Shown here piece after piece: positions 52,647 through 62,014 of a stretch of 64,000 nt of DNA. The position numbers and the translations under genes are program-made. Origin of the DNA: Rhodococcus sp. 14-2470-1b (lineage in GTDB: Bacteria > Actinomycetota > Actinomycetes > Mycobacteriales > Mycobacteriaceae); the NCBI RefSeq assembly GCF_002259415.1, contig NZ_NPFY01000028.1:176978-240977 (forward strand), given 5' to 3'. The notes beneath the pieces were generated by a model. The model saw only the letters and a list, made by a program, of their open reading frames with translations, had not been told where the DNA came from and made no database searches. Position 1 is the first letter of the stretch, and each line of letters opens with the position of its first letter.

Positions 52647-53025
52647 GGTGCAGGCGCTCGTACCGAACGCGCTCGTCCTCGAGTGCCGCCGTCTTGCGAT
52701 CGCTCTGGAGATTCGATGGGAGACCGTGTAATTCGAGCCGACGGGCGCGGTTGAGCTCCATGAACGCCACGGTGTAGAAGAGTGCGAGCAGCACGCTCAG
52801 CAACACCATCGCTCCGCGCAACCACAGTGCGCCGGGAAACAGCACGAAGAACCCGATGAAGATCGGGAGGAATGGAATCATGGATCGGAGGAGGTGTCTC
52901 GGAACGGCCCCTCGCCCGATCAGGTCGTTTCGGACCCAATCCTGCATGGACATCGGAAGCCTGCGCCCGGCCACGTAGCCGAGCCACTGCAGGAAGCTCG
53001 GTCGTGTTCGTGGTGTCGTGCTCAT
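52612..53025 (-). CDS. DUF5313 family membrane protein
   Basis: A 137-residue protein of the actinobacterial DUF5313 type: FLQWLGYVAGRRLPMSMQDW at the start, two membrane segments (about 48-90: MIPFLPIFIGFFVLFPGALW and MVLLSVLLALFYTVAFM), then a charged, Arg-rich tail. Function unknown. Its ATG overlaps the stop of the MarR gene (ATGA), so it is co-translated with that regulator. Its 3' end overlaps the convergent TetR gene by 35 bp. Confidence 0.85.
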   Translation of the reverse strand: MSTTPRTRPSFLQWLGYVAGRRLPMSMQDWVRNDLIGRGAVPRHLLRSMIPFLPIFIGFFVLFPGALWLRGAMVLLSVLLALFYTVAFMELNRARRLELHGLPSNLQSDRKTAALEDERVRYERLHLRNRQPPPRRR

Positions 53026-53471
53026 TGCAGCGCCCCTGCATCGATAGCGGCTCGGTTGATGCGCCCGAGCACCGTGCGAAGTTCTTCGAGTTCGGTGATG
53101 TCCACTCCGAGTCGTTCGACGACGGCAGGGGGAATGTTCTCCGCCAGCGTCCTCAGTTCGGCCCCGTCTGCGGTCAACTCGACGGCGAGCTGACGCTCGT
53201 CGCTACGGCTGCGGGTTCGAACGAGGAGACCGGCTGCCTCCAGCCGTTTGAGCAACGGGGACAGGGTGGGGGAGTCCAGTTGCAAGGCCGCTGCGATTTC
53301 TTTCACCGACCGCGGCGAGGACTCCCAGAGCGCCAGCATGACCAAGTACTGAGGGTGAGTGAGCCCCATCGGCTCCAGGAGGGGCCGGTAGACGGCGAGA
53401 ACGGCTCGGTTGGCAACCGCCAGTGCGAAACAGACCTGCCTGTCGAGAGCGAGTGGATCGTCGTCGGACAC
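53022..53471 (-). CDS. MarR family regulator, OhrR-like
   Basis: A 149-residue MarR protein of the OhrR type: Cys14 in DRQVCFALAVANRAV matches the peroxide-sensing cysteine of OhrR. The sequence continues PMGLTHPQYLVMLALWESSP, HTH LDSPTLSPLLKRLEAAGLLV and wing RTRSRSDERQLAVELT. No ohr peroxidase gene is adjacent, and the downstream gene is DUF5313. A 14-bp perfect palindrome lies 22 bp before its ATG, so it probably represses itself. Confidence 0.88.
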   Translation of the reverse strand: MSDDDPLALDRQVCFALAVANRAVLAVYRPLLEPMGLTHPQYLVMLALWESSPRSVKEIAAALQLDSPTLSPLLKRLEAAGLLVRTRSRSDERQLAVELTADGAELRTLAENIPPAVVERLGVDITELEELRTVLGRINRAAIDAGALQ

Positions 53472-53490
53472 GTTTTCGATAGTACACGAA

Positions 53491-53508
53491 TGGTTAGTGC
53501 ACTAACTA
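53491..53508. promoter_or_regulatory. Palindromic operator of the OhrR-like MarR gene
   Basis: GTTAGTGCACTAAC (53493-53506) is a perfect 14-bp palindrome with AT/TA-type flanks. It lies 22 bp upstream of the MarR ATG and overlaps the stop of lysE. Its size suits a MarR dimer. Confidence 0.7.
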
Positions 53509-54125
53509 TTTACTGCTTGTACTGCCAACGTCGAGCCCAGAGCGACCATGAACGCCGCTATCGCGCCGTCGAGGACGCGCCAGGCCATCGGTTTCGCAAA
53601 TGCCGGTTGCAAAAGGCGGGCGCCGTATCCGAGCGCGGTGAACCACAGAAGGCTCGCGGTACACGCACCGATTCCGAACCAGATTCGCGCGGTGTCGTAC
53701 GTTGCCGCCACTGATCCGAGAAGGACCACGGTATCCAGGTACACGTGCGGATTCAGCCATGTCAGCGCCACCGCTGTCACGATGACGGTGCCGACCCGGG
53801 CCGGTTGCGACGGGCGATCCGCAGTCATGGCGGCCGGGCGCAGCGCGCGACGTATCGACAAAGCGCCGTATGCGAGAAGGAAGGCAGCGCCACCCCAATA
53901 GGCGATGGTCATCACGGAGGGGGAGTTGTCGACGAGGAAACCCGCCCCGGCGACGCCGGCCGCGATGAGGACGACGTCCGACACCGCGCAGACCGCGACG
54001 ACAGGAAATACGTGCGTCCGCGCGATCCCTTGCCTCAGAACGAACGCGTTCTGAGCTCCGATGGCCACGATGAGCGACAGGCCGAAAGCCAAGCCCGCGA
54101 GGGTGGGACCGAGTGCGAACGTCAT
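53502..54125 (-). CDS. LysE/ArgO family amino acid exporter
   Basis: A 207-residue membrane protein with five to six spans. LysE-family marks are AFGLSLIVAIGAQNAFVLRQ near the start and TWLNPHVYLDTVVLLGS. It should export basic amino acids (lysine or arginine), preventing harmful accumulation. It is divergent from a LysG/ArgP-type gene, the standard arrangement in Corynebacterium lysE-lysG. The MarR gene follows after 30 bp but seems to have its own operator. Confidence 0.92.
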   Translation of the reverse strand: MTFALGPTLAGLAFGLSLIVAIGAQNAFVLRQGIARTHVFPVVAVCAVSDVVLIAAGVAGAGFLVDNSPSVMTIAYWGGAAFLLAYGALSIRRALRPAAMTADRPSQPARVGTVIVTAVALTWLNPHVYLDTVVLLGSVAATYDTARIWFGIGACTASLLWFTALGYGARLLQPAFAKPMAWRVLDGAIAAFMVALGSTLAVQAVNS

Positions 54126-54152
54126 GAAGCAAAGGCTAGAAACGGTCGGATC

Positions 54153-54176
54153 TGAAGTACAGCGAATATTACTTCA
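54153..54176. promoter_or_regulatory. Inverted repeat in lysE/lysG gap
   Basis: TGAAGT (54153-54158) and ACTTCA (54171-54176) lie 12 bp apart in the 69-bp divergent region. LysR-type regulators bind such interrupted dyads; LysG binding is inferred. Confidence 0.5.
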
Positions 54177-54194
54177 TCAGGATTAGTGTTGCTT

Positions 54195-55058
54195 ATGCAC
54201 GAACCCGACCTGTCACAGCTTCACGCCCTCGCCGCCGTGGTGTCCGAGGGCTCGTTCGACTCCGCGGCCACTCAATTGCACATCACGCCTTCGGCAGTCA
54301 GTCAACGGATCAAAGCGCTCGAGACATCGGTGGGGACAGTGCTGGTTCACCGCTCCAAACCAGCGCGGATCACCGAGGCGGGAATGCCCTACCTGCGGCT
54401 GGCACAACAGATAGGAACACTCGTCGCAGAGCTGACTCCAGGCACGCCCGCGTCGATACCGATTGCCGTGAACGGTGACTCGCTCAACACATGGGTTCTC
54501 CCTGCGCTGGCACAGCTGTCGCACCGTATGGAGTTCGACATCAAGAGGGAGGACCAGGACCACTCCGCGGAATTGCTGCGTCAAGGAGTGGTCGTCGCGG
54601 CCGTCACCACGTCAGCGGACGCAGTGCAAGGGTGCTCGGTCACTCGTCTCGGGGTGATGAAGTATCGGCCGATGTGCTCGCCCGAATTCCATGAAACCTG
54701 GTTCCGCGACGGACCGTCGGGCAACGCATTGTCCCGTGCGCCGATGATCGTGTTCGATCGCTCCGATGACCTACAACACCGATATCTCGAACAGTGGGGT
54801 GTGACGAGGCGTGCAGGTCCCACGCACTTCGTGCCGTCGTCAGCCGACTTCGCCGAAGCGGTGAGGCTCGGAATGGGATGGGCCGTCCTGCCTCGACAGC
54901 AGATCGACAGAATGCGCACCGGAGTGGACGTCGTCGATCTCGCGCCGGGCACCGGCGTCGACGTCTCGCTCTACTGGCAGCAGTGGACGTTGAAAACGGC
55001 CGCCTTGGCCGAGTTGGCGTCGGTGATCGTCGCTGCGGCGGGGTGTTCGCTGGACTGA
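54195..55058 (+). CDS. lysG: LysR-type regulator LysG/ArgP
   Basis: A 287-residue LysR regulator: HTH at about 3-60 (LHALAAVVSEGSFDSAATQL, PSAVSQRIKALETSVGTVLV) and a C-terminal effector domain with IPIAVNGDSLNTWVLPALAQ and REDQDHSAELLRQGVVVAAV, the pattern of LysG/ArgP (IciA) proteins. It should activate lysE when lysine or arginine is high. ATG 54195 (MHEPDLSQL) is the normal family start. Nothing co-directional follows for 230 bp. Confidence 0.9.
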   Translation: MHEPDLSQLHALAAVVSEGSFDSAATQLHITPSAVSQRIKALETSVGTVLVHRSKPARITEAGMPYLRLAQQIGTLVAELTPGTPASIPIAVNGDSLNTWVLPALAQLSHRMEFDIKREDQDHSAELLRQGVVVAAVTTSADAVQGCSVTRLGVMKYRPMCSPEFHETWFRDGPSGNALSRAPMIVFDRSDDLQHRYLEQWGVTRRAGPTHFVPSSADFAEAVRLGMGWAVLPRQQIDRMRTGVDVVDLAPGTGVDVSLYWQQWTLKTAALAELASVIVAAAGCSLD

Positions 55059-55110
55059 CCGCCCGGACTCGACAAGTACAGAAGCGTGTCCGTCGGTGAA
55101 TGGTTCTCAA

Positions 55111-55170
55111 AAAGTCATAAAGTCGTAAATCTTTCCCGAAACAGGATCTTGGTATATGTTCTCGGGACAG
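55111..55170 (+). promoter_or_regulatory. AT-rich promoter region of the conservon
   Basis: AAAGTCAT and AAAGTCGT repeat in tandem at 55111-55126. GGTATATGTTCTCGGGAC with TTCT/AGAA arms follows near 55150-55170. This is the only AT-rich part of the 231 bp before the conservon, so it probably holds the promoter. Exact elements are uncertain. Confidence 0.4.
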
Positions 55171-55289
55171 AATAAGTCCGGGCGGTTTGTTGTGTTTCAC
55201 AGCCTGCACGGACGGGTCTGTGTTCACGGGAGCTGTCAGCCCGCCCTTGTCCCCGCCCGCCCTGGGCAGAGTCGAAGCGAGTCCGGCTA

Positions 55290-58019
55290 GTGGTCGAAAT
55301 TGGAACCGAACCACCGAACACGGTGCCCACCGAACGCACGTGGTCGCTCTCTGCATGGCCCGTTCGGGCCAAGGTCGCGGCCGTCGTCGCGCTGCCGTTG
55401 ATTCTCGCAATGGGTTTCGGTGCTCTCCGCATCCAGACCGAACTGTCCGCCGCAGCCGATCTGTCTGCCGCTGCCGACAATTCACGAATCGTGACGCCGC
55501 TGCTCGCCCTCGACAAGGCCGTCGGAGATCTCGCGCTGAGCGGTGTGCCGAATTCCGGCGAGGAAGTGCAATCCGGTCTCACCGCCGTGCGCGACGCGCT
55601 CGGAACCAGCGGAGACCAGGATGGCGGAGGCCCCGAGGCAGGCGCCCTCGTCGACTTCGAGAGCGCCGTCTCCGGCGCGGAGCAACTGAGCGACAGGCTG
55701 CGGCAAGGCCCGGTAGCCCCCGTCGAGCGCGTCGGTGTCGCATCGGCCGTCACCGAATCGATCGCAGAGCTGATCGCCGACGGCTTGTCCGTCGAGAGCG
55801 CCGAGCCTCGAACCCTCACGTCGACCATCGTCGACGCCATGTCCGGTCGCCGCGCCGCGCAGACCCAGCAGCTTCACGTCTCCACCCCCGACGTCACGAT
55901 TCTCGACGAGGTCAACCGAGCCGCGGGCAGCGAAGCCGCCGACATCGCAGCACTCTCGACCGTCCTCGGTCCGGAGTCCGCCGAAGTGCAAGCGCTGCAA
56001 GCACAATTCGACACCAGGCTTGGAATGTACTCCGCAGCGGCAAGCGGGGGACCCACCAATCCGTTCCTCTCGGCCGGACAGTCCACCGATATCTACACCT
56101 CCATCGCGGACCGATACGCAGGCCGCCTCGTCGAGACACTGACGTCCGAGGCCACCGAGAGTCGCTCGGTCGCGTTGCGCGACACCGCCCTCGTACTCGG
56201 CTCGGTCCTTACCGCACTCGTGCTCGCGCTGATCGTCGCTCGCTCGCTCGTCCGCCCCATCCGCAGGCTCCGGTTGGGCGCACTCGGTGTCGCTCAACGC
56301 GCGCTCCCCGCTGAGATCGAAAGCATCAGATCCGGTGGACACACCCCGGAGATCGTGCCGATCCCCGTCCACACGCAGGAGGAGATCGGCCAGCTTGCCC
56401 GCGCGGTCGACGCCATCCACGAGGAAGCGCTGCAGCTTGCCGGCGAACAGGCGCGCCTTCGAGTGCAGGTCGGCAACATGTTCGAAACGCTTTCTCGCCG
56501 AAGCCGATCGCTCGTCGACCAGCAGCTGGCCTTGATCGAAGAACTGGAACGCGACGAGGACGACCCGCGCCGCCTCGACAGCCTCTTCCGCCTCGATCAC
56601 CTGGCCACCAGGATGCGCCGAAACGGTGCCAACCTCATGGTGCTGGCAGGCACCCCGTCGCGCCGTGCACAGGGTGACCGCCCCGTCGCACTCGACGCGG
56701 TGATGAGCGCGGCCGTGTCGGAGGTCGAGGACTACCGCCGCGTCCTCATGCTCGACGTGCCGGAAGCCGCGCTCACCGCGGCAGCAGCAGCGGACATCGT
56801 CCACCTGGTCGCCGAGCTGATCGACAACGCACTGCGCTACTCACCGCCCGACAGTGCCGTGGCCGTCACCGCCGCCCGCGCTGTCGAAGGCGGAATCCTG
56901 CTCGAAGTCGCCGACCGCGGGCTGGGTATGCCTGCAGCGGACATCGAAGAAACCAACGAGCGGCTGTCCGCCGGCGGTGAAGTCACGCCCGAAACAGCGC
57001 GTCGGATGGGCTTGTTCGTGGTCGGGCGTCTCGCGCAGCGCCACGGAGTGACGGTACGACTACGCGCGACACAGGTACAAGGAGGGGCGTCGGGAGTGAC
57101 CGTCAGCGTCCACATACCCGTGTCACTCGTCGTGACGACATTCCCGACGGCCGAGAACGTCCGCGCCAATCGCAGGGACCTGTCGGCAGGTCGATCGAAA
57201 TCTGTGCCGTCACCGCGCAACGGTGCACCTCCGAACACTGCGACGGACGCCGAAACAGCTACGGAACGAACGGGTCCGGTGTCGCTCCTCGCGCTCGACG
57301 GACTCGCGTCGGCAGGAGTGCCGTCGCCGGGTGCCGACGCTCCGACGCCGGCCGAGCAGAACGGATACGTCGCCCAGACGCGTAACGGTCACTCCGACGA
57401 CACACAGGACGTCACCTCCGCATCGCTTCCCCGGCGTCGTCCGGGCGCGAGCGGCGTCGACGAGCACATCGCCATATCGTCCGGCAGAGCCGAAGCGGCC
57501 CCGTCCGGCGACGTAGCTGCCGTCAGGCGGACCTCGGACACATCGTCGTTCTTCGGCGCTCGCCCTGCCGCGCTCGCGGCGAAGAACGACACCGCGTCGG
57601 GAACCGAGGACGCGACCCCACCACCGCCGGATCCGCTGGCACCGCCGACCCAGGCCATGCCGATCTATCAGCGAATGGTCTCCGAGTGGCTCGTCGACCC
57701 TGCCACCGGACAGGGCCGTTCGCGCACCTGGTCTTCACCGGCGGACGCAGGCTGGGCCGCCGCCGAGAACGCCGACGACGCGCGCGCACGTACCAGAACG
57801 GACTCCGGTCTGCCCCTTCGTAGACCAGGTGCCCGACTGGTCCCGGGCGCCGTCGACACCGGGCGCACCCCGACGCACAGCCGGGAAGACACGCCGACGT
57901 CGTCGCGCACACGGTCACCCGACGCCGTACGCGAGAAACTCACCAATCACTTCACCGGTGTCCGCACCGGACGCGCCGAAGACGTCACCGGCCGACACAG
58001 AACGGAAGAAGGCGAATGA
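55290..58019 (+). CDS. cvnA: Conservon sensor histidine kinase (CvnA-like)
   Basis: A 909-residue membrane kinase. Span 1 is at about 27-47 ([19 protein letters not shown]) and an extracellular nitrate/nitrite-sensing-like helical domain reaches to about 290, with a short local duplication [12 protein letters not shown]. Span 2 is at about 296-318 and a HAMP follows. The dimer region ([31 protein letters not shown]) leads to a HATPase domain with N box [13 protein letters not shown]1 DRGLGMP and GLFVVGRL. The last 280 residues are Pro/Ala-rich and disordered, with a conserved [11 protein letters not shown] motif. It heads a cvn operon and should relay signals to the GTPase. GTG 55290. Confidence 0.9.
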   Translation: MVEIGTEPPNTVPTERTWSLSAWPVRAKVAAVVALPLILAMGFGALRIQTELSAAADLSAAADNSRIVTPLLALDKAVGDLALSGVPNSGEEVQSGLTAVRDALGTSGDQDGGGPEAGALVDFESAVSGAEQLSDRLRQGPVAPVERVGVASAVTESIAELIADGLSVESAEPRTLTSTIVDAMSGRRAAQTQQLHVSTPDVTILDEVNRAAGSEAADIAALSTVLGPESAEVQALQAQFDTRLGMYSAAASGGPTNPFLSAGQSTDIYTSIADRYAGRLVETLTSEATESRSVALRDTALVLGSVLTALVLALIVARSLVRPIRRLRLGALGVAQRALPAEIESIRSGGHTPEIVPIPVHTQEEIGQLARAVDAIHEEALQLAGEQARLRVQVGNMFETLSRRSRSLVDQQLALIEELERDEDDPRRLDSLFRLDHLATRMRRNGANLMVLAGTPSRRAQGDRPVALDAVMSAAVSEVEDYRRVLMLDVPEAALTAAAAADIVHLVAELIDNALRYSPPDSAVAVTAARAVEGGILLEVADRGLGMPAADIEETNERLSAGGEVTPETARRMGLFVVGRLAQRHGVTVRLRATQVQGGASGVTVSVHIPVSLVVTTFPTAENVRANRRDLSAGRSKSVPSPRNGAPPNTATDAETATERTGPVSLLALDGLASAGVPSPGADAPTPAEQNGYVAQTRNGHSDDTQDVTSASLPRRRPGASGVDEHIAISSGRAEAAPSGDVAAVRRTSDTSSFFGARPAALAAKNDTASGTEDATPPPPDPLAPPTQAMPIYQRMVSEWLVDPATGQGRSRTWSSPADAGWAAAENADDARARTRTDSGLPLRRPGARLVPGAVDTGRTPTHSREDTPTSSRTRSPDAVREKLTNHFTGVRTGRAEDVTGRHRTEEGE

Positions 58020-58429
58020 ACCACCCCATCGCGTCGACCCCCGATCGGTCCCTGGACTGGCTCGTGTCGAACTTCGCACGCGACATCGTCGGAGTCGCGC
58101 ACTCCGTACTGGTCTCGGCGGACGGGTTGCTGATGGCGACCAGCGAACAACTACCTCGTGAACGCGCCGAGCAGCTGGCTGCGGTGACGTCCGGTCTGGC
58201 GAGCCTGTCCTCCGGCGCCGCGCGACTCTTCGACGGTGGTCCGGTGCTCCAGTCCATCGTGGAGATGGAGAACGGTTACCTGCTGCTGATGAGCGTCGGC
58301 GATGGATCGCACCTCGCGGCACTGACGGCAGCATCGTGCGACATCGGCCAGGTCGGCTACGAAATGGCCGTGCTGGTCGATCGTGTGGGCAGCATGGTGC
58401 AGCCGGCCGCGCGGATACGAGATCGGTGA
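58016..58429 (+). CDS. cvnB: Roadblock/LC7 domain protein (CvnB-like)
   Basis: A 137-residue roadblock/LC7 protein: [39 protein letters not shown] and [16 protein letters not shown]. In conservons it binds the GTPase (as MglB acts on MglA) and may act as its GAP or adaptor. The ATG overlaps the kinase stop by 4 bp. Confidence 0.92.
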   Translation: MNHPIASTPDRSLDWLVSNFARDIVGVAHSVLVSADGLLMATSEQLPRERAEQLAAVTSGLASLSSGAARLFDGGPVLQSIVEMENGYLLLMSVGDGSHLAALTAASCDIGQVGYEMAVLVDRVGSMVQPAARIRDR

Positions 58430-58435
58430 TGCACG

Positions 58436-58927
58436 GTGACACCGTCGGAAACCCCTGAAGTAGACGATGCGGTGAGCGAGGTCGACTCGCGCGATCGATC
58501 AGGCACACCCGAGTCGACCGACGAGTCTGCGCCCGAAGCCCCTGTGGGCATCAATGATTCGGACGGGTTCGACGAGGCGGCACCGACGCCGAATCTGGTG
58601 AGGCCGTACACCCTCACCGCGGGCCGAACACGATCTGAGGTCTACCTTCCTCTCGAAGCTCCCGTGCACACCGTCTCCCCGGTCGTGACGAGTATGTGGC
58701 CGCCCAGCGACATGAGATCGAAAATCGTCGCGCTGTGCATGGAGAGCCCGTCCGTGGCCGAGATCTCCGCGCGCCTGAGCCTGCCCCTCGGTGTCGCCCG
58801 CGTACTCGTCGGCGACCTCGTCGAATCTGGAACATTGCGTGTGTCGGCGACTCTCGACGACGACGCCACTGCGGCCGAGCGCCGCGAACTCATCGGAAGG
58901 ACACTTCGTGGACTACGCGCACTCTGA
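58436..58927 (+). CDS. cvnC: DUF742 winged-helix protein (CvnC-like)
   Basis: A 163-residue DUF742 protein. An acidic, disordered N-terminus (about 1-50) precedes LVRPYTLTAGRT, then a winged-helix-like end MRSKIVALCMESPSVAEISA, RLSLPLGVARVLVGDLVESG. It usually bridges kinase, roadblock and GTPase. Start GTG 58436; it ends 20 bp inside cvnD, indicating strong coupling. Confidence 0.9.
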   Translation: MTPSETPEVDDAVSEVDSRDRSGTPESTDESAPEAPVGINDSDGFDEAAPTPNLVRPYTLTAGRTRSEVYLPLEAPVHTVSPVVTSMWPPSDMRSKIVALCMESPSVAEISARLSLPLGVARVLVGDLVESGTLRVSATLDDDATAAERRELIGRTLRGLRAL

Positions 58928-59492
58928 CGCGAGAGGTCGGACGGCGGCTTCGACGAAAATCGTCGTCGCAGGTGGATTCGGCGTCGGCAAGACGACACTC
59001 GTCGGTGCGGTATCGGAGATCGTGCCGCTGCGAACCGAAGCGATGATCACCGACGAATCCGAAGGAATCGACGAACTGGACTCCGCGGGCAGCAAATCGA
59101 CCACGACCGTTGCCATGGACTTCGGCCGAATCACACTCTCGGACGACCTGGTGCTCTACCTGTTCGGTACGCCGGGCCAGCGGCGATTCTGGTTCATGTG
59201 GGACGACCTGGTTCGCGGTGCCATCGGTTCGATCGTCCTCATCGACACGCGTCGTCTCGACGACTGCTTCGCGGCGATCGACTACTTCGAAGCTCGTGGA
59301 CTTCCCTTCGTCGTCGCCGTCAACGAGTTCGACGGTGCGCAGCGATTCGAGATCGACGACATCCGCGAAGCACTCGCGATCGCCCCGTTCGTGCCGATAG
59401 TCAAAGTCGATGCGCGACGCGCGGATTCCGTACGCGACGCCCTCATCACCCTCACCGAGTACGCCCTCGACCGCGTGCACTCGGCAACCTAG
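58908..59492 (+). CDS. cvnD: Small Ras-like GTPase (CvnD-like)
   Basis: A 194-residue GTP-binding protein. P-loop GGFGVGKTTLVGAV (about 21-34), switch I Thr in KSTTTVAMDFG, switch II FGTPGQRRFWF (Gln present) and base-binding NEFD in VVAVNEFDGA, in place of NKxD. It is the switch of the conservon, acting with CvnB and CvnC at the kinase. GTG 58908 (MDYAHSDARG) is the family-type start, overlapping cvnC; the longer frame from 58791 lies inside cvnC. Confidence 0.92.
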   Translation: MDYAHSDARGRTAASTKIVVAGGFGVGKTTLVGAVSEIVPLRTEAMITDESEGIDELDSAGSKSTTTVAMDFGRITLSDDLVLYLFGTPGQRRFWFMWDDLVRGAIGSIVLIDTRRLDDCFAAIDYFEARGLPFVVAVNEFDGAQRFEIDDIREALAIAPFVPIVKVDARRADSVRDALITLTEYALDRVHSAT

Positions 59493-59502
59493 GAGCAACA
59501 CC

Positions 59503-60294
59503 ATGGATCATTCACACGAGATGCAGCATTTCTCGATGGGCATCTGGCTCGTGTTCCTCGCCTACGGAGTGTCCGTCGTGGGCTGTGTCGTCGGCCTCGC
59601 CTGTACCAGGCAATCCGCGGTCGTCTCGTCACCGCGTGCTCGATTCGGATGGTTGACGATGGCGGCAGTCTCGATCGGGGGTATCGGCATCTGGCTGATG
59701 CACTTCATCGCCATGCTCGGATTCACCGTGACCGGCAGCGTCGCGCGGTACGACCTTCTGTGGACCGTCGTCTCGGCGTTACTGGCAATCGGAGCGACCC
59801 TCGTCGGACTGCTCATCATCGGTCGCAAGGTCAACATCTGGACGCTCCTCGTCGGTGGCGTCGTGATGGGAATCGCCGTCAACGTCATGCATTACACCGG
59901 AATGAACGCAGTCCGCATCCAGGGTTCGGTGTCCTACGACACGACTCTCGTCGCCGTCTCCGTGGCCATCGCCGTCGTTGCAGGCACATTGTCTCTGTGG
60001 TTCACCCTGGTCCTACAGAAACCGATGTTGTTGCTGGCCGCAGGTCTTGTCATGGGCGTCGCAGTCGTCGGAATGCACTACACCGGGATGGCTGCCATGC
60101 GCGTCACCGTCGACTCGGACGCACCCGTACCAGCGGGGCTCGAAGTGTTCGGATTCCTGTTCCCGGTCTTCGTCATCGGACTCCTGGCGCTCGCGGCACC
60201 GATCGCAGCATTGTTCACGCTCACCGACGACGAGGACGACGACATCGAATCGATGCACCTCGACCAGCCGCAGGCGCCCTCTCGCGTGAGCTAG
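59503..60294 (+). CDS. MHYT-domain membrane sensor
   Basis: A 263-residue membrane protein with seven predicted spans. Three MHYT-type repeats are visible: GIWLMHFIAMLG, VNVMHYTGMNAVR and VGMHYTGMAAMR. MHYT domains are proposed to bind copper and sense O2, CO or NO; here no enzymatic domain is attached, only an acidic tail (DDEDDDIESM). ATG 59503 has AGGAG 7 nt upstream and lies 10 bp after cvnD, so it is part of the conservon operon. It overlaps the convergent oxidoreductase by 4 bp. Confidence 0.92.
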   Translation: MDHSHEMQHFSMGIWLVFLAYGVSVVGCVVGLACTRQSAVVSSPRARFGWLTMAAVSIGGIGIWLMHFIAMLGFTVTGSVARYDLLWTVVSALLAIGATLVGLLIIGRKVNIWTLLVGGVVMGIAVNVMHYTGMNAVRIQGSVSYDTTLVAVSVAIAVVAGTLSLWFTLVLQKPMLLLAAGLVMGVAVVGMHYTGMAAMRVTVDSDAPVPAGLEVFGFLFPVFVIGLLALAAPIAALFTLTDDEDDDIESMHLDQPQAPSRVS

Positions 60295-61226
60295 GACAAC
60301 CTGGCGCAGATCGCGCGGCCCGCGTCCGTACCCGACCTCCATGCACTCTCGACGCGAGGTGGCCCCGACGGACTCCACTGATCGCCCGCGAAGTAGACAG
60401 GGCCGCTCGCGAGATCGACCGAACGGAAGGTCGAGTCGTGTGCCTGCGCGGGCTTCGCGAAGGTCCACCGATGAACGTGCGTCCACGACGGAGCCCGCAG
60501 ACCGGTCACAGAGCGAACCGCCGCAACCGTCTGCGCCACCGCCGATTCCGGGTCTCTCAGATGCGCACGGGCGAAGTCCGCGGTGGTGTGCGCGACGAGA
60601 ACCGGCGCCGAGTCGCCGCGCCGCGCCCCGTCGTCGGCGAGGAACTCTATGACGGGATGCGCATTGACGAACGCTGCGTTCTCGAACGGCAACGGCATGT
60701 CCTCGAACCCGGCGACCACGGTGAGAGCAGCGTCGTAGTTCACCGGGTCCGGCACGTCGACGAGTCTCGATGCCTGCGGATCCGGCATCGCCAACACGAC
60801 GATGCCGTCGGGAAGCGCGGTGAGCTCGGTGGATTCGGCCGTGATCTCGCCCGGGCCAGCGCCCCCCAACACGTCCCTGACCAGTGAACGCAACCCACCT
60901 GGAGTCGCCCACCTTGTTGGACCCGTCGTGGTGGTGGCGTCTGCGCCTGGAGCCAGTACCCCGAACGTGTCGGTCCACGGCCTGGCGAGACCTGCTACTT
61001 TCCACGCCTCGACCAACTCGGCGAAACCGTCGTCGCGCACGGTGAAATAGCCCGCGCCGATGTCGACACGGCGACCGTGCAGTTGCGGAGACGCCATCCG
61101 CCCGCCCACAGCACGGCCGCGATCGACGAGACGACACTCGACGCCGCCGTCCCTGAGCGCGACCGCGCATGCGGCGCCGGCCATTCCCGCGCCGACGATG
61201 GTGACCGGAGTACTGGGGGTGCTCAC
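60291..61226 (-). CDS. FAD-dependent oxidoreductase, renalase-like
   Basis: A 311-residue flavoprotein. The dinucleotide-binding motif VTIVGAGMAGAACAVAL (about 8-24) is followed by the acidic position and DRGRAVGGRMAS. RVDIGAGYFTVRD and the late FAD-closing motif YFAGDQWSPSGPPRVESAW are typical of renalase/amine-oxidase-like proteins. Substrate unknown, possibly altered nicotinamide dinucleotides. Start ATG 61226. Monocistronic: its upstream neighbour sodA ends 72 bp away in the same direction. Confidence 0.87.
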   Translation of the reverse strand: MSTPSTPVTIVGAGMAGAACAVALRDGGVECRLVDRGRAVGGRMASPQLHGRRVDIGAGYFTVRDDGFAELVEAWKVAGLARPWTDTFGVLAPGADATTTTGPTRWATPGGLRSLVRDVLGGAGPGEITAESTELTALPDGIVVLAMPDPQASRLVDVPDPVNYDAALTVVAGFEDMPLPFENAAFVNAHPVIEFLADDGARRGDSAPVLVAHTTADFARAHLRDPESAVAQTVAAVRSVTGLRAPSWTHVHRWTFAKPAQAHDSTFRSVDLASGPVYFAGDQWSPSGPPRVESAWRSGTDAGRAICARLS

Positions 61227-61298
61227 GATCGGCTCGTCGCCCTCGTCGTCATCATCATCGACACCGAGCGTCGTCCCGAAATCCTCATACGCGAGACA

Positions 61299-61901
61299 CT
61301 AGTCGTTCCACGGTCCACGGCGTGCGACGTCCGCCCAGTCGACCAGGTTCCAGAACGCCGTGACGTATTCCGCCTTGACGTTCTTGTACTGGAGATAGAA
61401 CGCGTGCTCCCACATGTCCAACAGCAGAAGGGGAGTGATCCCGAGAGGGACGTTGGCCTGCTGATCGTAGAGTTGGAACGTGAGCAGTCGCCTGCCCAGT
61501 TCGTCCCAGCCGAGAACTGCCCAACCGGAACCCTGCAGTCCGTTCGCTGCAGCAGTGAACTGTGCGCGGAACTTGTCGAAGGACCCGAACTGATCGTCGA
61601 TGGCGGCCGCGAGCTCACCGACAGGCTTGTCGCCACCGTCCGGGGAGATGTTGGTCCAGAACTGAGTGTGATTGCGATGCCCGCCCAGATGGAACGCAAG
61701 ATTCTTCTCGTGCAGGAAGATCCGTGAATGATCGTCGGATTCACGTGCAGCCGCGAGCTGTTCGAGTGCGGTGTTCGCGCCCGCGACGTAGGCCGCATGG
61801 TGCTTCGAATGATGAAGCTCCATGATCTCGCCGCTGATGTGCGGTTCGAGGGCAGCGTAGTCGTACGTCAGTTCGGGTAGTACGTACTTGTCGGTGGTCA
61901 T
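61299..61901 (-). CDS. sodA: Superoxide dismutase, Fe/Mn family
   Basis: Converts superoxide to peroxide and O2. It has 200 residues, with no signal peptide. Metal ligands are in [14 protein letters not shown] (first His), [15 protein letters not shown] (second His) and [14 protein letters not shown] (Asp and His). Mn or Fe cannot be decided from sequence, though GGDKP and Gln in [10 protein letters not shown] suit actinobacterial enzymes. ATG 61901 ([10 protein letters not shown]) is the normal start; the frame to 62186 overlaps the next gene. The short repeat ACCTCGA/TCGAGGT (61947-61966) lies in its promoter gap. Confidence 0.95.
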   Translation of the reverse strand: MTTDKYVLPELTYDYAALEPHISGEIMELHHSKHHAAYVAGANTALEQLAAARESDDHSRIFLHEKNLAFHLGGHRNHTQFWTNISPDGGDKPVGELAAAIDDQFGSFDKFRAQFTAAANGLQGSGWAVLGWDELGRRLLTFQLYDQQANVPLGITPLLLLDMWEHAFYLQYKNVKAEYVTAFWNLVDWADVARRGPWND

Positions 61902-62014
61902 GATCTCGCTTTCGGGTCTGTTCGATCGGTACATGACCATTCTCGAACCTCGACTGCACTCGAGGTCAAGCCCAGCCCGGTGATGGTGTACGCGTGGGCT
62001 GTGGCCGTGCGCGG

